Origin: Ectocarpus siliculosus
Taxonomy: Eukaryota; Sar; Phaeophyceae; Ectocarpales; Ectocarpaceae
Length of the DNA stretch: 64,000 nucleotides
NCBI GenBank assembly: GCA_000310025.1
Contig: FN649735.1
Span: forward strand, 2,407,389 to 2,471,388
Direction of reading: 5' to 3'
A program made the translations under genes and the position numbers. The notes beneath the pieces were generated by a model, which made no database searches, was not told where the DNA came from, and saw only the letters and a list, made by a program, of their open reading frames with translations. Of this stretch, positions 36,325 to 48,580 are shown in pieces (the first letter of the stretch is position 1; each line of letters opens with the position of its first letter).

Positions 36325-36875
36325 AACCTTCCACGTCACAAAATAGCCCGGAGTTGTCCTTGCCGCGGCTACTTTTCCCTGCATTTTTTTTCCTGATTTT
36401 CGGAAGTGTACCCAGCCCTGACGGGAGATGGGTGTCTTCCGTCGGTTATTTTCTCCGCAGAAATCACTCTCCAAAATATAAACCTTCCAGCTCCAAGCAA
36501 ATGATAGCATCCGACATCCAAGACACACTCTTCCATGATTGAACACAACATGGTTGACAAGTCGACTGAAACAGGAGTGGTGCTAAGGTAGGGGGGTGCA
36601 TTCTTGGGGGGTGAGATCTCACACGTTTGGGGAAAATGAGGAATACGTAGACCTGTTTCGGTGATGTTACGGTGGTTTTGTTTGGAGTTGGAATATTCGT
36701 GTTTTGGTGTCCTTTCGTTGGAACAGAGATTGATTTCTGAGGAGAAAACGGCCAGTGGAAGGGACCCATTTCCCGTCAGGGCCGGGTACATTGCCGGAAA
36801 TCAGGTCTCATTTTGCAGGGAAAAATGGCCACAGCAGGGAGTACTCCGAGATGTTTGGTGATGCGGCAGGTGGAA
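36325..36875. repeat. Fold-back: inverted duplication with long loop
   Basis: The left arm, about 36325-36515, and right arm, about 36665-36875, are inverted relatives. The reverse complement of the right arm shares TTTTTCCCTGCA, CCTGATTT(T/C)CGG, GTACCC(A/G)GCCCTGACGGGA and TTTTCTCC(G/T)CAGAAATCA with the left arm. The loop is about 150 bp. Arms have several indels. Non-coding, unlike the left-block fold-backs in sequence but similar in form. Confidence 0.8.
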
Positions 36876-37238
36876 AGTAGGCGTAGACCAATCAGCTAAG
36901 CTCATGTCACGCTCATGAAGTGTACGTATCCGGCTGAGTCGGTTTTCGACCAGGGTATGCCCTAACGTGTTGTTTACCCTTCCCCGAAATATTCCCGACG
37001 TAGGACATTTCACGCGACTCGCATTTTATAGAGATCGGGTACCTGGGGTAGCACACAAAGTAAATGATCCTGAATCGCAACAATGACATCCGAGTTTCAA
37101 CACCTCAAGTCTGAGCGACTCAGAATAGTAAATTGCGCTTGTCCAACCATGTGCTTAGGTTTTCGAAGTTTGATGTATAGTAGTGTTTGCATGTATCTCG
37201 TGCGCTGTTTGTTTTGGCGTGAACCCCTGTACGGGAAG

Positions 37239-37440
37239 AAGCTTGCGATTGCAACCAAAATCTGCTGATGTGATTATGCTCCTACCCTCTACACCACGTC
37301 GGCGATATACCCTTGCTGTGTTGGACTTTGCGGTGAGTTGGTGGCCCCTATCGTCTCCTGAGACTACACGTGCGGCCTCCTTCCTCATTGCTTTGTTGCA
37401 GCAGCTAGGGCGGTTGTGCTTATCTTCACTGCATAGGAAT
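37239..37440 (+). repeat. Dispersed repeat, partial diverged copy
   Basis: A weaker match to the repeat at 27145, 38318 and 38858: GCGATTGCAACCAAAA, GCTGTGTTGGACTTTGCGGT and GCGGCCTCCTTCCTCATTG are shared. It breaks off before the conserved 3' part. Confidence 0.6.
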
Positions 37441-38317
37441 AAATCCTCGCCGTTTCGTGCTAGCGTTGCGGCAGTCCGGATTGTCGCAATTCCTTGCGCT
37501 CGCTGGTGTTCATGCTCCCGACTGTTATCAAGCGTTGCCTGTGGTAGGTACTCTCACAAGGTAGGGCCGTGTTTGGGGATGTACATTATGTGTAGAGCGG
37601 GGTGGTGGGTTCTTGCACCACGCCGTCCCCGTATTGATTTGTTTTGGGGGACTCTGTCCTTGGTCAGTTTACGATGTTTGAAGGGCGGTAGCGATCCCCC
37701 TAGCGGCAGGTTGAGAGATTGCATACACCCAAAGCAGCGGAGAGTACATCATGACCCATCCTACAGCAGTTTTTTTTCTTGTGTTCCAACGTTAGTCTCC
37801 GACAATCGCCCCCCCGTGCCGTTTATCACGGCTCTAGATGATGATCTGAATCATCTCTAGATGATGATCTGAATCATCCCTCTAGGTGGGTGGGGTGTGT
37901 TGGATCGGTCGGCGGCACTGTACGTCATCGGCGATGGTTGTTTGTTCGAACGGTCATCCCAGGAGACTGAAACAGCGGTCAGCACTGACTGAGGATCTTA
38001 TATCCGTCAAGAGGATCAACCTCGCTAGACTAGCCAACTCTTTGTAGTCTAGCATGACCAAAAGACGCTCTCTGTGCCTCGCTGGTTAGTCTATTATAGT
38101 GTTGTTGCCCTTCCAACCAACATGAGTGGGCGTGCGAGCATTTCGTAGCTCGGACCCTGTCCACTAACCATGGCGTCTGGTCGTGTTGAGCGTGGCGCTG
38201 CTAGTGTAAGCCACTCACCAAAGTGTACATGTAGTGCGCTAGTCAAGCGCTTGTGTCTCTGTGTTGCTGTATGTCGCTGTGCTGTTTGTTTGACCTTTCA
38301 CGCATGTTCCTTTTTTT

Positions 38318-38660
38318 AGTGTGATGCCATTTCGGGGAAGCTCGCCATTGCAACCAAAACTGCTGACGTCGATTAACTTAGGTCATGTGAATATATCTTT
38401 TGACCGGTTGCGTCTCGTCGGCGGTTACCACGCTGTGTTGGACTTTGCGATGAACTGGGTTCGCCCATTGTTTCATGAGGTGGAACGTGTGGCCTCCTTG
38501 TTGCACTGTTTAATCACAGCTGGGTCGGTTGTCGTGTTTCTCTGCTCATAGAAAATAACTCTTAACGTACGTGCCAATGAAGCGGCAGTGCGGAGCACGC
38601 CGGCATTTATGCTCCCATTAAACGGGTGTTCGCTATGACTATGGTATCCGCAAACAAGGA
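38318..38660 (+). repeat. Dispersed repeat, copy B1
   Basis: Same family as 27145-27480. It is preceded by about 200 bp (38105-38317) that also aligns with 26930-27144, so the duplication includes upstream sequence. Confidence 0.8.
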
Positions 38661-38857
38661 GAGCCTTGTATTGGTTGTGTAATGTGTCATGGGGTGGAGT
38701 GTTCTTCAAATGTACACCGTACCCCTCGTGGCAAAGTTTTTGGGGCGTTTGACCTGTCCCTGTGATGTGTGCTTCGGTGCCCACATCACCCAGTTGCCCC
38801 AAGTTGCTGTGTGATTTCTTTTTCCTTACAAACGTCCAAGTGTTCTGTTTGTTTAGT

Positions 38858-39200
38858 GTAATGCTATTTAGGGGAAGCTCGCCATCGCAACCAAACTGCT
38901 GACATCGCGTCTAACAGAGGTTATGCAAATAAGGCCTGACGCTCTGCGTGTCGTCGGCGGTTACCCATGCTGTGTTGGACTGTGCGATGAACTCGGTTCG
39001 CCCATCGTTTCATGACGTGGAACTTGTGGCCTTCTCGTTGCAATGTTTAATCACAGCTGGGTTGGTTGTCGTGTTTCTCTGCTTGTAGAAAATAACTCCT
39101 AACGTTAGGCCAGTGAAGCGGCAGTGCGCGAAATGCAGCACGCCGGCATTTATGCTCCGGATAAATTGGCGTTCGCTATTTCTGGCATCCGCAAACATGA
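38858..39200 (+). repeat. Dispersed repeat, copy B2
   Basis: A tandem neighbour of copy B1, about 540 bp downstream in the same orientation. From here the right block continues in the same order as the left block after 27480. Confidence 0.8.
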
Positions 39201-39204
39201 TGAA

Positions 39205-40760
39205 CGTTCAAGTGTTTTGGCTATCGCTTCTGATGACTCTTCTGCATATATCTTTTCTGTTTTTTTCCATCTGCTTTCGGTTTCGGAACGTGGGACATCC
39301 TATCGTAGTGATGTCGTGCCCCTGCTGAAGACCTGTGTTGACCCATTCTGAGATGAATGTAGTGTTCTTGCTCATGGTCGTTGTTACAAACGAGCTGTGA
39401 CCCTTGCCCCCCCCCGCCCACGCCTCCATGCACCCCTGCACCTGTTGACACTGGTTGCAGTGCGTCAAGCGTGGTCGTGTTTCGGCCATGCGAGAACAAG
39501 GCGTGTGTGCCTATCGGCCTGGTTGCTTCACGGAAGCCGGGCGCACACGGCCACATGTTCAATACAAGGACTGGAAGACTTTCTTTTGCTTTCTGGGGGT
39601 GAGTCATGCAAAGCTCTGGGGTTGCTTTCCAATTGTTCATGAAACCCTTGACATGGCGCTCACGGGTTCTATCCCCTCTTCAACCATTCGCGCTCTTGAT
39701 TCCACTCCACACCGACTTTTGCGGTGCGGCGCATTGCCTTCATCTTCAATGCTAGCACTTTTTTCGTCGTTGTTGTTGTCGGTGATGGTGCTGTTGTTGT
39801 ATGTTCATGTCTATGCAAGACCTCCGCGTGGATTCTCTTGGAAGGCCAAGAAACGACGAAAGTAAGAAATCAAGTGTGTTCAGAGGCACACACCCCAAAG
39901 AACGGGGGGTGTTTGGAAAGAAAGAAAGTTCCTGCTGGTACAGGACACTGCTCTTAGATGTCGGACTGTATTTGATGGCCCGGGCACACACTCCTATACT
40001 ACAAGTTTCCTTGGGATGAGCAGCACGCAGGCAGCTGGCACTCGTTGTACCAAACGCTCACGTTCCCCCCGAATTTTTCCCACGGCTACAGAGAATCCTC
40101 TAGCGTGTACGCCGCCGTTGCCGGACGACAAGTTGCAGGGAGCAGTTTCCCGCCGAGCGGCACCTCTCAGAGGCAGAAGTCCGGAGCCCGGCGGGGTTCT
40201 GGGAGTGAGGTAAGACCTGTACCAGACAAACCTGTATGCTATTTTCCGCGCTGCATTCGGAGTGGCTTGGGTTGTAGAAGTAGATGTTCAGTTTGGCCAC
40301 CGTCGCCCCCTCGGCTAGAAAAACGCCCCTGGAACCTCTTCACTCGCCGACGGCAGCGGCCGAAATTGGTCTGATTTGAAAATGTGTTTGTTCTCTTGTT
40401 AAGTCTTGTAGAAAGTATATCTGCGATCGAAGAAAGACCACGGCACCCGGTTGAGAGTATATACCACGTTCGAAGGGGATTATGAACGGCGATAAAGAAA
40501 TGACCCTGCTGGGTGGAAATAGACAACAAGTGGGCCAATACCTCCGAGTTCCAAAAGAGGGTTTATGGCATTTGCGTGTGTGTGTTTTGGGTAATTCTCT
40601 GTTTGCCTTTCTTTGTGTGTTTTGTTCGGATGTGTTCTCTGTCGACGAAGAGTTGACATTGTTTTGTTTTGATTCTATCAAGAATTTTGACGTCTTGGAA
40701 CACCCCGCCGCCCTCCTCCGACGCTTGGCCGCCTGACCGACAACACTAGGCCGACCGCCG
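39205..40760 (+). repeat. Right copy of the segmental duplication (single-copy form)
   Basis: This aligns piecewise with 27478-29750: GTGACCC at 39397, the CACCTGTTGACACTGGTTGC stretch at 39435, TGCAAGACCTCCGCGTG near 39815, CACACCCCAAAGAA near 39890, and TCGTCGACGAAGAGTT-like sequence near 40645. Here the segments matching the two fold-backs of the left block occur once only, and the MITE at 27561 is absent. The order and orientation are otherwise the same, about 11 kb apart. Confidence 0.75.
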
Positions 40761-40766
40761 GCACAG

Positions 40767-43665
40767 AGCGCGGATCACCCGTGGCCTGAAGGATGGCGGG
40801 ATCACTCTACGGGAGAGGCCACCGACGGAGAACGGTCGCTACGTGGAGGCCATGACGTGAGTAGCAGCGACGGCAAGTTTTTTTTTTTTGCGTCAGTGTG
40901 AGTGAAACATTTGTGGGGGCTGCTGGTTGCAATCGTGAGCAATGTGTTGGTATTGATTAAGGATGGAGATACTCGTGCCTTACGCAGAATTTTGTTATTT
41001 AAAAAGCGCTGCTGTCCACAGTAGGAATGAGTAGGCGCCTCAGCGGAAGCAGCCTTATAGATAGCGGCGTATGTCGTCCACACTATCCCGCTGCGGCCTC
41101 ACTGAAAATTCCTCAACGGGACCTCCCCCCCCCCCCCCCCTCTTGTGCGCCCGCCCGCACCAGGCAAGTGGTGGCCCTGCACTCGGCCGTTCTGGGGGAA
41201 GACTTCCTTCCCTTTTCGTCTGGCGGCGAGCCGGTAGGTTTTTGTTGCTGTGAGCATGGTACCACTACATAGCTCAAGCGGCTGATGATCTGGAGTATTC
41301 ACTCACCTGTATCAAACTGTATTTGTACAATAGCGCGTGTGGTGTTGGAGAGATGAATGAGTTGGATTACTGGCGGGGAGCCAGAGCTAATTGAGGCTGT
41401 GAGAGGGCCGCCGTCGCAAAGTTGAATCAGCACGTGGTACGCGTATGGGTCGAATTATTCCACAACATTTCTGAAAGTCTTGTAGCTCGGTGCCACCATC
41501 CCCTCTCCATCACAATCAGATGGAAGGCGGGCCCCACTCCCCCCTTGGGAGGGACAAGATGCTTCGGGTGTCCACGGTGCTGAGGATGGCGAGGGACACG
41601 CGGGAGAGCAGCAACGACGAAACGGCGGACAGCAGATTTAGCAGAATGGCAGACAACGGGTTTAAGTTGTGCGGTATTTACGTGACAGGAGTCTACCTGG
41701 CGTCGCGGCTCTGCCTGCGCATGGGGAAGTCGGAGGTGCAGGTGCGAGGAAGAGAAGAGAGAGATATCTTAGATATGAGGCGCACAAACGTCTTTGCTTG
41801 GCTTTGTGTTCGCCAGTTTGGTCACGGGTCTGGTCTCTTCTCTTCGGAAGCCGCGGGTTATACACCTGTCTGTTGGTTGTGTATGTTCGTTTTCAATGCT
41901 CGTCGTTATTCTTGCTGCAAGTACGAGGCACTTATTTCATTTCGCGGTGTACAATAAATAGCACCAATGCAAACACCTGCAAGGTTTTTCGTTTTACAGT
42001 ATGCCTAAAAGTTTTTTTTCATGATTTGCTCTGGCTCTCTCTCTCTCTCGGCCTCTGCCTGAAATCAAGGCGTGCCTTTTTGTGGTTCGCGTGTGACCTC
42101 GGAGTTTTTCGTGTGAAACCCATGTTAATGTTGAAAAATTCCTAATGCAGAAAGAAACGCTGCAACACACACGCCGCCTCACCCGTGCCTCTCGTAATTT
42201 TCGTGGAAATGTTGGTAATCACAGGGACACGGTGTTTTCGCCGATGAGGCGATCCCGGCCGACACTTTGATCTCAGACTTCTACGGAGAAGGCATCGACT
42301 CTGCCGAGGCCCAGCAGCGGGCAGATCATTACAGGGACGTGGGGTTTTATGTGAGTCTGAGGGCTAGAGTTGTTTCTCTCTCCAGCGCATGGCTTCTTTT
42401 CTGCATAGCAAAAAAAAGAGATGGAAGTGGAACAAACGTGTTCTGCGGACGCGGGTGCTTCGTTTGCGAGATGCGCTGTCACCCAACTTATGTACGTGGC
42501 TGCTCTACCCAGTGGTGGACGTGTGTACATACGCGCAAAAGCTTTTGCGCGCATGGTGTGTTTATTGGAACAACAGTGCGTGCTACGCGTACACCTCGCC
42601 TGGCGTCTCGAAAGCAAGCCCCGTCCGTGCTCTAGAAAGCACGTGTGTAGAACGAGAGTAACGCGGCAACCCCCGTATTCAAACACTTTCAAGTCCAAGC
42701 AGGGTTGAAGTAGAGGTGTTATTTGCCCTTGTCACTACTACCTCGCTTTGCTGCCAAACACATGCTGCGCACGTCGACAGCGGCAGCAGCAACAATACCT
42801 AACGTCATGGTGGTTTTGTTCAAATCGGGTCGATTGGGGTACACCGATTCTTCAGTCAGCCTTCCACCCCCTCTCTCCGCTCCCGCCCCGCCAGCACCAC
42901 CATTTATTTCCCTTTCCCGGACTCCCCCGATCTCATCGCTGCCGCAGAGAAGCATCGTTAAAGTTGGGGGGGACCCTGGGGAGGACCCCTTGTACGTGGA
43001 CGTAATGAGGCACGGGTACCCCGCTCGTTTTTTTAACCATTCGTGCGAGCCTAACGCCTACCTTCAAACGGTGAGCAGCGTACAACGCTTCCAACAGTAC
43101 AGATAGACTGAATGGATATCTATTATCAGTCAGCTAGATGGGATGGGTGATGCGGTGTCGAGTGTTCCGGGAGCATTATGTGAACGTGTTGGGAGTCCAC
43201 TGGGTGATTCCACAAGGGAGGGTCAGCCCGTAAACGCGGTTGATGCCCCCCACCAAGGAGATTACATAAGCACGGCGCCGTTCCGGGGGACTTTAATTGC
43301 GCGAAACACTGCTGTCTATGTTCAGGGGTCGGCCGGTTGGCGCGGAGGGTGCAAGAAACAAACACGAACACCCCTTTTCCCCTACACAAGGCGCGACTGG
43401 TGCACACGCCTCTCTCGTCTTTTGTAACCTACCCGAACGCCTTGTTTTCGCACCCACCCTTTTGTTGAACACTTGAACACAGATGGTATGCCAGAAGGGG
43501 GATCTCATGTACAAGATCGTGTGGTTCTGCACTTCGCGTGACACCGCGGAGGGCGAGGAGGTTTGTTTCTCCTACCCCGCCCTCCACAGCCAGAGCTCCG
43601 ACAAAGAAGAGCCGGATTGCAATTGCCGCTCGCCATCGTGCCGCGGGAAGATGTTTCAACGTTAA
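40767..43665 (+). CDS. SET-domain methyltransferase, C-terminal exons
   Basis: Exons 40767-40856, 41164-41233, 42225-42350, 42948-43070 and 43483-43665 (TAA) join in frame through GT-AG introns; the last three junctions are in phase 0. SET-domain enzymes transfer methyl from S-adenosylmethionine to lysine, often on histones. All core motifs are visible: GHGVFA (GxG, AdoMet site), SDFYGEG (YxG), ARFFNHSCEPN (catalytic pseudoknot NHSC), then GEEVCFSYPALH with the catalytic-site Tyr, and a post-SET CNCRSPSCRG zinc cluster. The first exon (GLKDGGITLRERPPTENGRY) has no recognised domain, and its 5' boundary is uncertain because an in-frame stop lies just upstream. No ATG was found, so the N-terminus is missing from this model. 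The region upstream is a segmental duplicate of 26.9-29.9 kb. Substrate cannot be inferred. Confidence 0.82.
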
Positions 43666-45741
43666 ATAACAGGACGTTGAAGAGAGGGGAAAACGGGGTT
43701 CTGGTGTGATGTACGTGTATGCTCACGTTTCTTGTGTGGGTGTGCGGATGTAATGCGCATGTGACAGGCATTTATTTGTGTTGTGCCGATTTTGTGTAGA
43801 GAGGGAGGAGAATGTGTGAGAGAGGGACTGCAGCCGGAGGGAACAAAATTAGTAGTACACCACAACAGCTCTCTCTGTGTTTGCGGGCGAGGGTGGAATT
43901 CCTTTCAGTGACTATTGACCACGACATCGAGTAAGTGATGTAGCGTTTCCAGCGGCAGCAGCAGCAGCAGCAGCAGAGCAGCAGCGTCTGGGCTTGGAGT
44001 GGGCGTTGCTGCGCTGGTGCTGTTTCTACTGTTGTTGTGGAAGCTCCAATTATTTTGTTCGTTGTTGTGTACCTAAATAGCGTGTGCAGCTATACAAGTT
44101 TAATTTACTTTACGCGTCACCGCCGCTGTACCCGCATGGTCGGAAAAAAAAACTGCGACGTGTTATTATGTGTTAGGGTTTGTGCTACAGAGATGCTTTG
44201 GTGTGCATGCGAACGCGGTTGGACGCAAGAGCGCAGATGGTGAGAGTTAAGTGCCGAGCCAATGTCAGGTACAAAGGTTTGGGGCGTTTAGTTGATTGTT
44301 TTTTTTGCGGATCGACATTTATTTGCAAGAGAAGAAATAGTATCTCAACTTTGCCATCGAAGAGGAAGGTTCTTGTGCGGTCTCGCCACCGGTAGGTTCT
44401 ACCTACCCACCTTTAACTTCGCCGTGTCTTATCCCTTGAGATGCATATATATATGGTGTAGTCTACAAGTCAAACGACACGACATTCGGAGGTGAGGGGG
44501 GGCGATCCGATTCAAGAAAAAACGGATTCGTTGGCGTCATCACACACACTCATTATCTGTTTCTTGGTCGATACTGCAGCTATGCATACCACTTTAGTCC
44601 ACTCTGTGTCGCGTCATCGGAGCTAGCTCTTACAGACCTTTCAACATCCATCCAAGATAATGGTGTTCGTTGTTTTAAGTCTCACGAACAAAAAGATTAC
44701 TACTGTAGACTACATGCTCTACCTCCCGCGTGATCAAATCTGTCTGCACTGTTTCTATCTCGACAGCTGCAGACACATGATGAGTTTTCTTCACAGAGGC
44801 AGACATTGAAAAAGAACCAAGCAAGGCAGAGAGGAAAAAACGCCGTAATAACTGGCCTAGTAAGTAGCTCAAAAACGGGTCTTGGCACCCACCCATCGAT
44901 GATCCCAAAGCGACGGTTTGATACTCCGCGTAAGTCCACTTCTAAGGATTGTCCCCAACACTATTTATTCACACACACAATCGACTGCGGAATTCCGTCA
45001 CATCCCACAACCAAAGAGCCGTCCCCAACCCATCGTTCGGAAAAGCTCGCTTGTTCCTTTGTTGAAGACACTGAAACGCACTCAACCACCGGTCGCATAT
45101 TGCATGTTCACATACATGCGGTGATCCACAGCTAGCTAACAGTAGCTACGAATCAACAATCAATGTAGGCCAGGCAGAGAGTGAAAGGGAGAAAACAAAA
45201 CAGGAAAAATACAAGTAAGTCTCACTTGCTCAAACAGAGAAACTCGACAACACCATCGTCAGTCATCATTACTGACCATTCTTGATTGAGCGAGAAAACA
45301 ACAAACCCCCAAAATGCACCTCATCCACCGGTTCGTCTACAACACATCATCTGCTAACCGGTTTGCTGGTAGGAAGCCGCATCCGTCCGCGTACTAGAGC
45401 TGGATCTCGAAAGCAAAGCCACTGGAGGTTGACCAATACCCGCTCTTGTAGTCATGGAGCTTCCAGAGGACAGACGTGGAAAGAAGGCGACCCCCCGCCT
45501 CCACTCGTTCGGTAGCCTACAACGTACGGCGGGGTACCTCTTGGACCCCTTCCCCCCCCGTGCAGTCGCCCCGCCTCCATCCGACGGCGTTGACAGCTCT
45601 TTGACCAAGCTACGGATATCAGGCGGGGCGAGGGCGAGCCGCTGGTGCTGGTGCTGGTGCTGCCTGCGCTCGCCCCCCCAACCGTTGCCACCCGTCAGAA
45701 TATCGCTGCCGCTGACTAGTCTAATGGTTTGATTTCGGCTT
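43666..45741. other. Spacer, no gene recognised
   Basis: This follows the SET gene and includes a short CAG-rich run near 43953-43987. Short frames on both strands (for example 45354-45608 minus) have low-complexity composition and no domain. If the M16 gene on the minus strand were complete its remaining exons should appear here, but no M16 motif was found. Confidence 0.5.
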
Positions 45742-48580
45742 CTATAGGATACTGCTGCAGAAGTATGCGTCGGAGAGCACAGCGAGGAGCATCGAAGCGC
45801 TGTTCACGACCGCCTCCGGTGTCCATGCCGAGATAGGGCTGCACGCGCCGTCCCCGCAGTCGGCGGCCTTCGAATCGCTTATTCCTCCGAGATAGTTCTG
45901 GAGCATTTCGCCGCCGCCGCCGCTGCTGCTGCTGCCGCTTGCTCCGGGGAGCACGTTGACGAAGATGGGTTCGACGTCGTCGCTGATTTTTGCCGAGGGT
46001 GGCAAACCGCCGCTGCTTTCGCCGCCGCTGCCGTAGCCGCCGCCGGCACCCGGGCTGCGTTGGGCGAACACCACACTCGGGGAAGAGGCGTGCTTGGGAG
46101 CACCTGGAGCACCACCGGCTCTTGCGGCGCCAGTGCCGCCGACGGCGGCGGCTGACCCGCAAACCTGCCTGCCGGACGGGGAGCTGCGGTGGTAGCGGTT
46201 TGGTCGGTCGTTAACACCGGCTCTTGGTTGCCGGCCAACAGTATCGCCTCCAGCGCCTTGGGCGAATCGTTCAAGGGCGTCGCGTTCTCTTGGGCGGGAG
46301 CCAATCAAAACCGCCGTGTGAGCGGTCGTCGCTCGCAACCCCAGCCGCTGCCCAGCCTTCCGCCCGATCGTCGTCCCAGCTCAGCGAAGACGAGCTGCCG
46401 TCGACGCTGGATTCCGAGCCCGGAGCTGACACGGAGCTCCCGCGACGCGGCACCACCATCCGCGGGTGCGCCGCGAACTTCGCCCCAGCGGTCTCCTCCG
46501 CCGCTGATCGTTTGGATCGCGCTAGGGAGGGGAATTGAGCAGGCAGAGCCGGTGCCACTGGCTGCTGGCGTGCGAAGCGACTGGTGGCGGTGCCGTTGGA
46601 CGGGGAAACAACGGCTGTGGCTGCTGCTGCTGCCGGGGCGGGGCTCTTTACTGCAGGGATCTTCTTCCCACCTTCGTCCTTCCGGTGGTGGCGAGGGCGG
46701 GGCTCCTTCCTCGCCACCTGCTGGCTTGGGTGTCGGCGGCCGGGTGCGGCCGGGTGCTGCCTCTTCGACAACGAAGGCGACGCGGGTGCCACCGCGAGGT
46801 CGGAGAGGGTGCGAGATCAGCCGGTGTGATGGGCTCCGACTTGCCGGGAGGGACGACGGTCCTGAGCGGCGAAGATTGCTGCCGCTGGTGATGCCACACG
46901 GTGTTCGTAGAAGGAGCAGCAGGTAGCGGAAGGTTGCTTCTTCGACGGCTCCTTTGCGGTCTTGCGCCGCTTGATAGGCTTGTCGGCAGTCGTCGTGGAG
47001 CTGATGCTGGTCGTCGCAGTTGCCGCCACCGACTCCCCCGCGAGAGCCTTATGTCCCTTCGGGCCGCCGACGCGTTCGACCTATCCCCATGCTTCGCCAG
47101 GTACGACTTGTACGCGTTTTCGAGGGGGTACTTGGATGTACCTGCAGTTCCACGCGTGGACGCGACAAAAAAAGATAAGGGACGATCAACTACCTTCCCT
47201 CCTCTCTCTGCCGCCTTGAGGTCGTTCAAATTCTCCGAACCTATCAGTGCCCTTTACATATGATCTGTACGGGTACAAGAAAACTTCAAGCAGACTGAAT
47301 GGAAACCTCACCCAATCTCTCGGGTGCCCTCGATGACACAATCTCGGTCAGTATAAACTTGAAGACAACACCAACAGGACAGCAGTGCGGGTTACAACGT
47401 TCTGGACTTGATGAGGTTCTTGGTCACGTGCTACTGTAACTGCTCGTCGCGCGGGGCGTTTCTTTCGTGCACGCCATACTTCATCCCACCCGCGCCAACT
47501 CATCATCCAACCCATGGAGGCGTTCACGGCACACGTCCATCCCTGGTCTCTCCTCGTCGCTCACTGAATGCAGAGCACTCACTGAGGTTCAGCGTGGGCT
47601 CACACGGCGGAATGCCCGCGGTTCGCATTCAGATTTCACGGGAGAAAAGGCCGCAAAGATACGAAAACTTCCCCACTCTCCGGCCCTACAGCAGCAGCAG
47701 CAGCAACCCAGTCACCGATCGACACCATGGAACGACACCCGTCTAAAAAAACGAACACGCTCACTAATTGCTGCTAAACAAGCTAGTAGCTAACTATTAC
47801 GAGAATTCGGCCATCACAAAAAACTCACTCCCCGGCGTCACTTCCTGGCCGTGGCTGGCGCCCGGGTTACAGCGTAGCTGATTGTGTGCCAGGATTTCGA
47901 GTGGCAGCCGCTCAGCTGACGCTAATATCTACTATAGTTTCGGAGCCTCAGACTCCGCCAGTGTACTATGTATGTTCGCTCACCGAGAAAAGCCATGTGT
48001 TCGAGGAAGTGCGCTAGGCCAGGAAGGCCCACGGGGTCTGGTGCTGCTCCTACGTCCACCGACATCGCCGCTGCAGCTTTGTTGGCGTTCGGGTCGCTGA
48101 TGACCATCACCTGCTCGTGTATAGGCCCACATATTGCGGTTGCTTCTTTGAGTTGGGTCCAATTGCGTCAATAGCCAAACCCTGTTGTTTGATGGAGCTC
48201 CTGCCGACGAGGAACTAATGTATCAGACTGCCGGGATAGTGCTGAGTGTTCGTCATGGTCCAGGCCTCGGGGAACAGGGGGTTAGCACTTGCGCCGCCAC
48301 ACACAAAAGTATCTACATCAGCGGGGGCTTAGCTAAGTCTGGGCATTGACAATAGCCATGTCTGATAATAGTGCAATAAAATCACAACCACAAGTAGCTA
48401 CAAGCGGCTGACATCCGATCAGCAACAAACACCGCGGGTATACTGTATAGTAGAAACGGTCCGAAAAATAAGATCAAGCACCCGGACCTGCAGACCGTTT
48501 GGCAAGAGCAGCCATCGGTAGTGGCGTTTCTCCACGGGCGACACGAGAATTCCTTGAGGATTCTTCCAGGGCCATATCAT
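45742..48580 (-). pseudogene. Truncated M16 (insulinase-family) metalloprotease with low-complexity extension
   Basis: Minus-strand exons 48488-48580 (MIWPWKNPQGILVSPVEK, then RWLLLPNGLQ), 47984-48110 (VMVISDPNANKAAAAM, GLAHFLEHMAFL) and one from 47141 (GTSKYPLENAYKSYLAKHGD) join in frame as the start of the M16 domain. HFLEH is the inverted zinc-binding HxxEH motif of insulin-degrading-type proteases. After RSNAS near 47068 the reading frame loses family similarity. Natural-looking but low-complexity sequence continues in shifting frames, with an in-frame stop near 46826 and others below. M16 proteases usually run to about 1000 residues; the rest of the N-terminal domain and all later domains are missing before the next gene. 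It may be a pseudogene, a gene damaged by sequencing indels in GC-rich DNA, or one with a species-specific insertion. The donor after exon 1 (GTCCGG) is weak. Confidence 0.7.

Noticed and set aside
46189-46926. 245-codon plus-strand frame
   Set aside because: It is antisense to the low-complexity part of the M16 remnant; long frames are expected on both strands of such GC-rich repeats.
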